Shown here: positions 46,878 to 54,266 of the stretch, one piece after another | How the letters are laid out: each line of letters begins with the position of its first letter | Position numbering within the stretch: position 1 is the stretch's first letter | Virus record (IMG/VR): IMGVR_UViG_3300042882_000932 | Location: 1 to 58,414 of that record | Direction: 5' to 3' (one strand) | Source of the DNA: a virus | DNA length: 58,414 nt | Made by a program: the position numbers and the translations under genes | Notes under the pieces: model-generated | What the model saw: only the letters and a program-made list of their open reading frames with translations | Databases searched by the model: none | Told to the model about the DNA's origin: nothing

Positions 46878-48841
46878 TGCCCCGCCCGTCAGGTGGTTAC
46901 GCGGCTGGTTTCGTAACGCCCGTACCAAGTGCTAATGCGGCTGCGGGGATATGGACGCCTCGCGATGTATACGCCAATCGGGCCGCCGGTACGTGGCCGG
47001 TCGAAGGCACGGCTACGCCAGCGTTCTCGACTGTTGGCTATACGCGCTTGTGGGGCTTAACGACAAAGTCTTCTGGGCTAGTCACGGGCACGGCTGCAAC
47101 TGACACCGGGCGCTATAACGTGAAATGGTGGGACAACACTATTTCAAACTATCTTTCAGGTGACACGTTCAGCAAAGCCGCCGCGGGTGGCTATCGCGCG
47201 TTTGAGATTTACCCGGTGCGGCTGGCGATTACCGATTCGTCTAGCAGTGCGGCGTTGGCATACAAACACGGCGACGTCGCTATCAGCACCGCACAAAGCA
47301 AGCATGGCGGGGCGAGCGCTTATTTTGACGGCAACGGCGACTATCTCAGGACATCTATTGCGTTTAACTACTCGTCAAACTTCACGATAGAATTTTGGTT
47401 TCGGCGTTCCGGCGATGGCGGTAACAGTTTTCCTACCTTTTACGAAGCCGGCGATATCCAGAGCGGGCAGGGCGGCCTGCATATGTATTATTTAAGCGGT
47501 CAGATGCAGGTTAGCAACGGAATCTCCTCGGGCATCGCTGGCGGATCAGTTCCGGCGTTAAACACATGGGTTCATATTGCCTTAGTGCGGAACAGTGGCA
47601 CGAACACGCTGTACATTGACGGCACCAGCGTTGGAACGAGCACGCAAGACTACTCGGCGACCGTAACGAATAACATTATCTCAATCGGAGGCGCCCCGAA
47701 CTACGATGCTTATATCGAAGGTTTCATTGACGATTTCCGGCAGACGCAGGCTGCTGTGTACACAGCCAACTTTACGCCGCCTACGGCACCCCTCACCGCA
47801 ATCGCCAACACGGCACTCCTGTACAACTTCAATACAGACTTCGTATTTACACCAATCGGTCAGTTTGACGGCTTCGACGTGTCGTCTAACAACATTACCA
47901 AGTTGCGGGGAGAAAGCCTCACAATCGATCGCGGCCCCGGCACTAACAACTGGATATACACGTATGTCGGATATCCGTATTATTACAATCGGTATACTCC
48001 ACAGTGGGTTCCCGGCCCGCCAGAATTTGCAAGTTTAAAGAACAACGATCTCGCGGCCGCTGATTTGAATCAGTTCTATACAGATCTCGGCGCTTGCGAC
48101 GACGGTATTTTGAGCGTGCAGGGCAACCCCGGCATATCATCCGACACGCCCTCTATAGCCACCGCGAAGGGCTATACGGTATTTGGTAGCGTGCCTCCGG
48201 CCACGACACTCTTGTTAAACGGCAACGGGGACAATAACGGAATCACGATTACAGACTCTAGCGTAACAGCACAAACTATCCGCCGCGTTCATCAAAGCAG
48301 TTCCGGGCCCGTTACAAGCACAACGCAGTTTAAGTATGGTTCGGCTTCGATTCTTTTCAACGGCAGCAATTGGCTCGACAACTCCAGCGGCAATTCTGCC
48401 AATGTTTTGGGCACCGAAAACTTTACGATAGAAATGTGGGTTTACTTGGCGTCCCGTGGGGCAGCGACGCCTATTTTTGATCTCGACGGCCAAATTTTGT
48501 GGCGCGTGGGGAGCGACTCAACTAGTCTTTTCATCGCAGGCGGCTCATACAATTGGTCGCCGGCGACGCATGTTCCGTTATCGACGTGGACGCACGTAGC
48601 GCTCGTTAGAGAGAACGATAATGTGCGCGTATACGCTGGCGGAGTGCAGCGGCTCTCTGTCACCCTGCCCGCAAACACGGTAATCGGCTCGAATGGTCAG
48701 ATATCGATCGGTGCGCAGGCCAACAACACCGCAACACGTATGACCGCCAATAGTTATCTTGACGACATCCGGCTGACTCGCGGTACCGCTCTTTACACGG
48801 CTACCTTCACGCCACCGACTGCGCAACTTACGGCACTATAA
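46877..48841 (+). CDS. Adhesin with inserted LamG and C-terminal LamG domains
   Basis: This 654-residue protein opens with a phage motif GIWTPRDVYANRAAGTWPV (paralogous to the gene at 56297). A W-W-D domain (YNVKWWDNTISNYLSGD ... FEIYPV, residues 80-114) is interrupted by a LamG domain (about 117-317; AYFDGNGDYLR, IEFWFRR, WVHIALVRNSGTNTLYIDG, IDDFRQTQAAVYTA). It then seems to resume with GQFDGFDVSSNNITKLRGES. A second, canonical LamG fills residues 444-654 (LLLNGNGD, IEMWVYL, WTHVALVRENDNVRVYAGG, LDDIRLTRGTALYTA). LamG folds bind carbohydrates, so this is a likely receptor-binding protein. Confidence 0.78.
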   Translation: MPRPSGGYAAGFVTPVPSANAAAGIWTPRDVYANRAAGTWPVEGTATPAFSTVGYTRLWGLTTKSSGLVTGTAATDTGRYNVKWWDNTISNYLSGDTFSKAAAGGYRAFEIYPVRLAITDSSSSAALAYKHGDVAISTAQSKHGGASAYFDGNGDYLRTSIAFNYSSNFTIEFWFRRSGDGGNSFPTFYEAGDIQSGQGGLHMYYLSGQMQVSNGISSGIAGGSVPALNTWVHIALVRNSGTNTLYIDGTSVGTSTQDYSATVTNNIISIGGAPNYDAYIEGFIDDFRQTQAAVYTANFTPPTAPLTAIANTALLYNFNTDFVFTPIGQFDGFDVSSNNITKLRGESLTIDRGPGTNNWIYTYVGYPYYYNRYTPQWVPGPPEFASLKNNDLAAADLNQFYTDLGACDDGILSVQGNPGISSDTPSIATAKGYTVFGSVPPATTLLLNGNGDNNGITITDSSVTAQTIRRVHQSSSGPVTSTTQFKYGSASILFNGSNWLDNSSGNSANVLGTENFTIEMWVYLASRGAATPIFDLDGQILWRVGSDSTSLFIAGGSYNWSPATHVPLSTWTHVALVRENDNVRVYAGGVQRLSVTLPANTVIGSNGQISIGAQANNTATRMTANSYLDDIRLTRGTALYTATFTPPTAQLTAL

Positions 48842-49587
48842 TGATTTTCTATTACGGCACGCCAAAATACTCTGTTGCGCTTAACGCCAAAGTTGGTTCG
48901 AGCAGCATGGCGCGGGCTATTATCCAGCAGTTTTATCCGCGGCAAGATTGGCTGATACGTACTGCAGCGTATCCAGAAGGCAAATCACCTGAAACTGAAT
49001 TGTGGCATTGGATGTGTAGCGGATCGCCGACGCCGACAAAGCCTGTGGTGCTACTTGTCCGTGACCCGGTTGATCGTTTTGTGTCCGCGTGCCAGCAGAT
49101 AAACATTAAACCCGGCAATATCCAAAACGCCATAGACTCGATCATCGCTGACGTGCAGTGTCTCCGCCCCAAACCAAGCAATTTACCCGCCGCGCAGTGG
49201 CAAAAACAACTGGATTACCGAACGCGGCAAAATACCCGCACAGCGAACCAGATGATAGCCCGAGGAAAAAAACCGCCTCGCTTTGGGTTCTTGCGCGACA
49301 ACGTACACTTTCTCCATCAGCACGAATACGCCGTAGGGCCGACCACCTGCTTTAAGTTCCCCCGCGACATGAAAGCCGCTTGGGAGTTTCTTGAGATCGC
49401 GGCGCCAATACCGGAAGCAAACAAGGCAAAGCGAAAAAAAGCCGTGTTAACAGAAGAACAAGAAACTGCTGTGCGGCTGTATTACTCGGCAGACCAGCAA
49501 TTATTTGATAATATTACTGAGCCGGGTTATGTGTTTACTCCGGACACGACGCCGGCACCGGTACTAGCGACAACGGCGAATCTTTGA
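48841..49587 (+). CDS. Sulfotransferase family protein (PAPS-dependent)
   Basis: This 248-residue protein starts at an ATG sharing a base with the upstream stop. The 5'-phosphosulfate-binding loop is visible as NAKVGSSSMARAI (K17, S20-S22) near the N-terminus. The 3'-phosphate-binding motif is LLVRDPVDRFVSA (R74-x(7)-S82). Downstream, RDNVHFLHQHEY and CFKFPRDMKAAWEFL follow the order seen in family 2 (carbohydrate) sulfotransferases, ending with LYYSADQQLFDN. It would transfer sulfate from PAPS to a sugar or Tyr. It sits in the fibre/glycosyltransferase cassette, so its likely target is a virion or host-surface glycan. It has no membrane anchor. Confidence 0.75.
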   Translation: MIFYYGTPKYSVALNAKVGSSSMARAIIQQFYPRQDWLIRTAAYPEGKSPETELWHWMCSGSPTPTKPVVLLVRDPVDRFVSACQQINIKPGNIQNAIDSIIADVQCLRPKPSNLPAAQWQKQLDYRTRQNTRTANQMIARGKKPPRFGFLRDNVHFLHQHEYAVGPTTCFKFPRDMKAAWEFLEIAAPIPEANKAKRKKAVLTEEQETAVRLYYSADQQLFDNITEPGYVFTPDTTPAPVLATTANL

Positions 49588-49617
49588 TTTACGCTATTTT
49601 TAAACAAAGGACTAACC

Positions 49618-49956
49618 ATGAGCGTTCTCGACCCAGAAACATCTCCGGCCATTGACCCAGCTACGCGCATTGCCAACCAACTTAAACAAAACGCCCGCAA
49701 TATATTCCGAAATCTTACGGGGGCTTTCTCGCAAAACTCCAAACTGTTTTGGCAGAATCCGCAGGCAACTCCGCAAGAGATTGCCGCGGCGCTAGGCACA
49801 GACGGCGTAGAACTCTTCCAACTCCATGCCAAGATCGGGGCTCTGCTGGCAGAGATTAAGCCTGAATCTGTAATCCCGGGGCTCTCCGTTGTAGGCGAGT
49901 TTACATACAACGAAGACGGGTCGCTGAATATCTCGCCGCCCGTTAACCCTGAATAA
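49618..49956 (+). CDS. Small conserved phage protein near fibre genes
   Basis: This 112-residue protein has AAAGGAC before the ATG. A helical core (IANQLKQNARNIFRNLTGAF) leads into NPQATPQEIAAALGTDGVEL and FQLHAKIGALLAEI, a pattern I recall from small proteins located next to fibre genes in other phages (T-P-Q-E-I-x-x-A-L-G-T ... L-F-x-L-H). The C-terminus (GEFTYNEDGSLNISPP) is extended. Its last 14 bases overlap the 3' end of the minus-strand gene. Confidence 0.65.
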   Translation: MSVLDPETSPAIDPATRIANQLKQNARNIFRNLTGAFSQNSKLFWQNPQATPQEIAAALGTDGVELFQLHAKIGALLAEIKPESVIPGLSVVGEFTYNEDGSLNISPPVNPE

Positions 49957-50959
49957 TTTGCGTTAATTTTTCACGCAATTTTATTGTGTTACTTTGTTGG
50001 TGTATTTTTTTTTGGTCACGCATACGCTTTAATAATAAGCCGTAAGTCGTCTCACTTGTGGCCAGCAACTCGTCAAACTGTTCAGCTACGTTGCCGTAGT
50101 TGTAGTAAATACCTGGCGTATTGTAAATGTCTTTGAATACCTCATGGCAGAACACTGGTTTTTCCAGCGCCCATGCCAGCATAAAATTGCTGCTGTACCG
50201 CTCGATAACATAAGTTTTTCGTTTCATTTCGCCGTCTATTAGCGGCAGCAAAAAATGAGTGTCGCGCGATAAGCGAGAATAAAATTCTTGTTCGCTCGGC
50301 CCGTGAACAAACGTTACGTCGTTGCAGTTTTCAAAATGAGGTCCGGCTATCGTGCCCGCATGTGTGCCGATAATTTGTAACGCAAACTCGGCGCATGTTC
50401 TTTTTTTGAGGGCCGCAGATAGCCACTCGATACGCCTGTTCTCAAGTTCTAGGTGCCCCTGCACGGCCAATTTTAACGGCCGCGTATACGGCACAGTCTC
50501 CGGTGTTACGGGACTGGCGACTAAAAACAAGTAATCAATTCCTATGCGCTCCGAATTGGGCGACAGGCAGAACGTGTTTTTGGCCGTAATTCCAAACAAG
50601 TTATTTACGTAATCATCTAAGCGACGAAACCGATGCGAAATAAACAGCAGTTTGTTTCGCAACTCAGGCGGCAGGCAAAGATGCGCCGCGTTAGGAATCG
50701 CTTCTTTTTTATCAACATGCGGGTTCGGATACGCCGAGATAACTATACCAGCGGCGGCTTTTTTAATTACGTCATTATTGGCTACGGCAATGTTTTTCTC
50801 TTTTAAAAATATAGCCTGGTTAAAAACATCTTCGCCGGGGGCGCACCGATAAACGTAAGGTTTGTAGCCTGCGTCTTCAAGTAACTGGTATATGGCGATG
50901 GTAGTTTCAAAGTGATACCACGTGTTTTGGATCACGAGAATCGGTAAACGGTCTGGCAT
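49943..50959 (-). CDS. GT-B-like glycosyltransferase (minus strand)
   Basis: This 338-residue protein begins LPILVIQNTWYHFETTIAIY with a first Rossmann strand. The central region contains LKLAVQGHLELENRRIEWLS and QIIGTHAGTIAGP, typical of the second GT-B Rossmann domain. HFLLPLIDGEMKRKTYVIER follows, then NFMLAWALEKPVFCHEVF, which is the donor-side acidic/helical region. The assignment is by overall layout and has no unique motif. It overlaps the GT92-like gene upstream on the same strand by 53 bases and converges on the small protein at 49618. Confidence 0.6.
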   Translation of the reverse strand: MPDRLPILVIQNTWYHFETTIAIYQLLEDAGYKPYVYRCAPGEDVFNQAIFLKEKNIAVANNDVIKKAAAGIVISAYPNPHVDKKEAIPNAAHLCLPPELRNKLLFISHRFRRLDDYVNNLFGITAKNTFCLSPNSERIGIDYLFLVASPVTPETVPYTRPLKLAVQGHLELENRRIEWLSAALKKRTCAEFALQIIGTHAGTIAGPHFENCNDVTFVHGPSEQEFYSRLSRDTHFLLPLIDGEMKRKTYVIERYSSNFMLAWALEKPVFCHEVFKDIYNTPGIYYNYGNVAEQFDELLATSETTYGLLLKRMRDQKKIHQQSNTIKLREKLTQIIQG

Positions 50960-51773
50960 TAGTTTGCTCTGCTAAACGTGGATCGAAGATGTCGTTTTTA
51001 TTAAGTTTGTCGTATAGCGTTTCGTCTCGCACGATAGCGCTGTTGTTGCAAGAACCCCGTGTTTTTTTAGTTGCGTAATAATCTCGTGCACCAATGTAGT
51101 GGTTGATAAAACCTAGGCCGTGGCGTGATAGATTAAAACTAAAATCTTCGTTGCCAGCTTTACCTTGCGTGCAAAAATTTGCCGTGCGGTGCCTGCGATA
51201 ATAGTTGAAATGATGACTAAGTTGTGCGATTGTTTTTGTTTTGCTGAATGACTTGCAACACCATTCGTGGTGGTAGCCCTCGGCGTGGTAATTGTACGTG
51301 CGAGACAGGCCAGCCGACCGATATAAAAAAGAACCCACAGTATCAGTTGGCTGCTGTATGTACCCCGCAGATCCGAACCAGTACCAATCTGCAAGAATTT
51401 CCTGGTACGAACTAGTTTCATATTGGCTCAGCAGCGTGGCTAAACTCTTCTCCACGGGCGAGTAGTAAAATTCGTCTAAGTCTAGGATTCCCAGCCAAAA
51501 AGTCTGGCTTACGACGTCACCAAAGTACTTGTTGTACAGGTACCGCTGGCGCTCCATTTTTTTGTTGTCATAGTCCTCTGGCGCGACATGCCGTAGCGTG
51601 ATCTGGCCAGCGTTTAAATACTTGTTAAATGTAGGCGTGTAGAAATCATCTGTGCTGCCGTCGTCTAATAGGTATATGTGCTCTACGCCGCGCATAAAAT
51701 AATGCTCTAACCAGGCGGACATAAAACTAGCCTCATTCCTAAAAACGGCTAGTACGGCTAAGTAGTGCGGCAT
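50907..51773 (-). CDS. GT92/GT2-type glycosyltransferase (minus strand)
   Basis: This 288-residue protein has a GT-A fold with family 92 (DUF23)-like motifs: FRNEASFMSAWLEHY at residues 11-25, GVEHIYLLDDGSTDDFY at 29-45, and the metal-binding L-D-L-D-E-F near D98-D100. A Trp/His-rich acceptor region follows (YHAEGYHHEWCCKSF, HHFNYYRRHRTANF). This combination is the usual one for enzymes that add Gal or similar sugars. It is the first gene of a two-gene minus-strand unit, the only genes so oriented in the window, which marks the pair as a likely acquired module. Confidence 0.8.
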   Translation of the reverse strand: MPHYLAVLAVFRNEASFMSAWLEHYFMRGVEHIYLLDDGSTDDFYTPTFNKYLNAGQITLRHVAPEDYDNKKMERQRYLYNKYFGDVVSQTFWLGILDLDEFYYSPVEKSLATLLSQYETSSYQEILADWYWFGSAGYIQQPTDTVGSFLYRSAGLSRTYNYHAEGYHHEWCCKSFSKTKTIAQLSHHFNYYRRHRTANFCTQGKAGNEDFSFNLSRHGLGFINHYIGARDYYATKKTRGSCNNSAIVRDETLYDKLNKNDIFDPRLAEQTNARPFTDSRDPKHVVSL

Positions 51774-51855
51774 AGTTAGCGCGGGCCTGTCTGTTAAACT
51801 AACACTAGTCTATGTATGCCGTAAAAATCTGCAATACGCCGCCGGGAGCTTCCAA
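51774..51855. promoter_or_regulatory. Divergent intergenic region between glycosyltransferases
   Basis: These 82 bases separate a minus-strand and a plus-strand glycosyltransferase gene and must hold or follow promoters for both. Read on the minus strand, TAGACT (51805-51810 region) resembles the -10 used before 15278. On the plus strand only weak AT-rich strings are seen. GGGAGC before the ATG at 51856 is the RBS. The direction switch makes it a probable edge of an inserted module. Confidence 0.35.
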
Positions 51856-52497
51856 ATGCCGCCTACTGGTTATGTTCTCGGGGCGCTGTTCACTAAGGGT
51901 GAAATTCCAAATTCTGGTAGTCACGATAAACGAATGACGCCGGAGATGGGGCGTGCGTGGGCAGAATCCGTAAACGATCACGGCTACCAGCCTGTTCTCT
52001 TCACAGATGCCGACTGTAGTTTTTTACCTGTAACTCAGGTGCCGGTTGTGTGCCGAGGCCTACCGCATACTTATCGTTTTGTGGTTATTGCAGCGTATTT
52101 AAAGCGGCATCCGATTAACGGAGAACTATGGTGCACAGACGTACGTGATGTCGTCATGTTAAATAAACCAAAACCAGCTCCGGGTTTTTTATATGCCGGC
52201 TCAGAGTCGCTTGAATTTAATCATTGGAATTGGCTGGCACAGTTTGCTCACGGGTGCCCTTTTTGGGGGCATATGGAAAAACCAAAAAATCTTTACAATT
52301 GCGGCATCGTAGGCGGCATAGACATCGTAAAATTTATGCTGCGGCTCGGTAGTTTAAATAGCGTGTGCACGGGTTTAAACGATATGCACGCATTTAATTA
52401 CGCGCTGCAGGGGCATAAAAATATTGTGACTGGCTATCCGGTGCACAACGTGTTTCATTCCTTTGTCTCGTCAGACGAGTGGTTTATGCACCACTAG
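51856..52497 (+). CDS. GT-A fold glycosyltransferase-like protein
   Basis: This 213-residue protein has an N-terminal strand GYVLGALFTKGEIPNSGSHD and PVLFTDADCSFLP. The putative metal motif L-W-C-T-D-V-R-D-V lies at residues 91-99 and YNCGIVGGIDIVKFML near 147-162. T-D-x-R-D-V followed by N-C-G-(I/V)-x-G-G is the pair typical of GT8/GT77-type enzymes and related phage and bacterial proteins. It lies between the minus-strand glycosyltransferases and a collagen fibre gene. No membrane segment is seen, so it acts in the cytoplasm on an unknown acceptor. Confidence 0.7.
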   Translation: MPPTGYVLGALFTKGEIPNSGSHDKRMTPEMGRAWAESVNDHGYQPVLFTDADCSFLPVTQVPVVCRGLPHTYRFVVIAAYLKRHPINGELWCTDVRDVVMLNKPKPAPGFLYAGSESLEFNHWNWLAQFAHGCPFWGHMEKPKNLYNCGIVGGIDIVKFMLRLGSLNSVCTGLNDMHAFNYALQGHKNIVTGYPVHNVFHSFVSSDEWFMHH

Positions 52498-52578
52498 CGT
52501 AATACTTGCCCGCGGTATGTAAACCGGCAAAATTATGCTATTTTATAGGCTGCTCCTTCGTTTGCTGCGAGATCGCCC
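52498..52578 (+). promoter_or_regulatory. Intergenic hairpin and promoter-like element before 52579
   Basis: TTGCC-CGC-GGT (52506-52516) and ACCGGCAA (52523-52530) can pair with a three-base bulge, giving a terminator-like hairpin without a good T run. It is followed by TGCTATTTT (52536-52544), an extended -10-like string. The RBS before the ATG at 52579 is weak (GCGAG). The region probably ends one transcript and starts the collagen fibre transcript. Confidence 0.35.
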
Positions 52579-54264
52579 ATGGCACAAAAACGCATATCGG
52601 ATTTGCCCGGCAAGGCGAACCCTAGTCGTGACGACTTAGTTGCGATTGTTGACCAGCAGGTCTCGCCGCCGACAACAAAAAAGACAACGCTCGGCGCGAT
52701 CCTGGATCTTGTAAGTGCAATTACGACTTCCTTAATAGGGCAGCCGGGCGGTGTAGCCGGATTAGATTCGTCTGGCAAAGTTCCGGCAACGCAACTGCCA
52801 GCAGAGTTAGCTGGCGCTACCGGCCCTAGCGGGCCACCAGGGCCTACGGGTCCGGGCGGTGGTCGTGGCATGACGGGCGTTACTGGCCCCACAGGCACAA
52901 AAGGTGTCACTGGTGTTACAGGCGCTTCTGGCCTGTCAGGGCCCGCCGGTATTACTGGCGTAACAGGCTCTACTGGCCCAGGCGGCACGACCGGTGTAAC
53001 CGGCGTCACAGGCACAAAAGGTGTCACGGGTGTTACAGGTGTCACTGGTGTAACTGGGTCTGCCGGCGCAACTGGTTTAACTGGTGTCACTGGCATTTCT
53101 GGTGTAACCGGTCAGACAGGTGCTACTGGTTTAACGGGCGTTACCGGCGTCACCGGCCCTGCGGGTAGCATCGGTGCCACTGGTTTTGATGGCAGAAAAG
53201 GCGACCAGGGCTCTAGTGGTGCTACTGGGTTCACTGGTGTTACTGGACCAACGGGCCCTGCGGGTCCGAGCGGTGTAACTGGTATGACGGGCCCTACTGG
53301 CGTGTCAGGCTTTCAGGGGCTTTCAGGCGTTACTGGTCCGGCTGGACCCACCGGCATTACAGGCCCAACCGGTATCGGGCAGATGGGCGCTACTGGCTTA
53401 ACAGGTGCGACAGGCATATCCGGTATATCTGGCACACGCGGGCCCACAGGCGTTACGGGCTTAACTGGCGTCACGGGCATCACCGGAATCACTGGCGTTA
53501 CAGGTGTTACGGGCGTCGGTATAACGGGCGCTTCTGGTGCAAAAGGCGTCACTGGGGTTACTGGCATCACAGGTGCCACGGGCATTACTGGTCCGGAGGG
53601 GTCTACGGGCATTACAGGGCCAGCCGGTTTTACTGGTGTTACAGGCCTAACCGGGCCAGCGGGCGAAACGGGTGCAACTGGTGCGTCTGGTGTAACCGGC
53701 TTAACGGGTGTAACGGGTGCAACAGGTGCAACAGGTGGCCCTGGTTTAACTGGCCCCACGGGGCCTACAGGTCCTAGCGGTGACATTGGTGCAACCGGCG
53801 TATCTGGTTTACAAGGTTTTAGCGGTGTTGAAGGGCCTACTGGCGTCACAGGTCTTGACGGCCCGTCAGGCGTGCCAGGGATGCCCGGCGAAACAGGCGT
53901 AACCGGTGTTTCTGGTGTCGGCGTCACCGGTATGACTGGTGTAACTGGGGTTACAGGCCCAGCCGGCGCTGGCGTTACAGGCGCTACTGGTGTCGGCGTC
54001 ACCGGTATGACTGGTGTAACTGGGGTTACAGGCCCTGGCCCGACTGTTGTTATCGATCCGACAGATCCTTCAGCGGTATTCATTAATGGCGTACGCGTCA
54101 TTGCCGCTGTCGGGCAAACAGGCCCGTCAGGTCCGACTGGCCCTAAAGGCGATACAGGGGGCACAGGCCCGTCAGGTCCACCGGGCACACCAGGCGGCGA
54201 GTCAGGCGTTACGGGCGCTACAGGGCCTAGAGTAATCTGGCCGTCATTTATCTTTGGAGGTTGA
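52579..54264 (+). CDS. Collagen-like fibre protein
   Basis: This 561-residue protein has an N-terminus [20 protein letters not shown] and [16 protein letters not shown], paralogous to the anchor of the fibre at 36036. From about residue 80 to 490 almost every third residue is Gly ([13 protein letters not shown]), with brief breaks such as DGRKGDQG and VSGFQGLSG. After a short non-collagen stretch ([20 protein letters not shown]) a final collagen block ends in [12 protein letters not shown]. Unlike the other two collagen proteins it lacks a large tip, so the two following genes may supply the distal adhesin. Confidence 0.85.
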   Translation: MAQKRISDLPGKANPSRDDLVAIVDQQVSPPTTKKTTLGAILDLVSAITTSLIGQPGGVAGLDSSGKVPATQLPAELAGATGPSGPPGPTGPGGGRGMTGVTGPTGTKGVTGVTGASGLSGPAGITGVTGSTGPGGTTGVTGVTGTKGVTGVTGVTGVTGSAGATGLTGVTGISGVTGQTGATGLTGVTGVTGPAGSIGATGFDGRKGDQGSSGATGFTGVTGPTGPAGPSGVTGMTGPTGVSGFQGLSGVTGPAGPTGITGPTGIGQMGATGLTGATGISGISGTRGPTGVTGLTGVTGITGITGVTGVTGVGITGASGAKGVTGVTGITGATGITGPEGSTGITGPAGFTGVTGLTGPAGETGATGASGVTGLTGVTGATGATGGPGLTGPTGPTGPSGDIGATGVSGLQGFSGVEGPTGVTGLDGPSGVPGMPGETGVTGVSGVGVTGMTGVTGVTGPAGAGVTGATGVGVTGMTGVTGVTGPGPTVVIDPTDPSAVFINGVRVIAAVGQTGPSGPTGPKGDTGGTGPSGPPGTPGGESGVTGATGPRVIWPSFIFGG

Positions 54265-54266
54265 AA

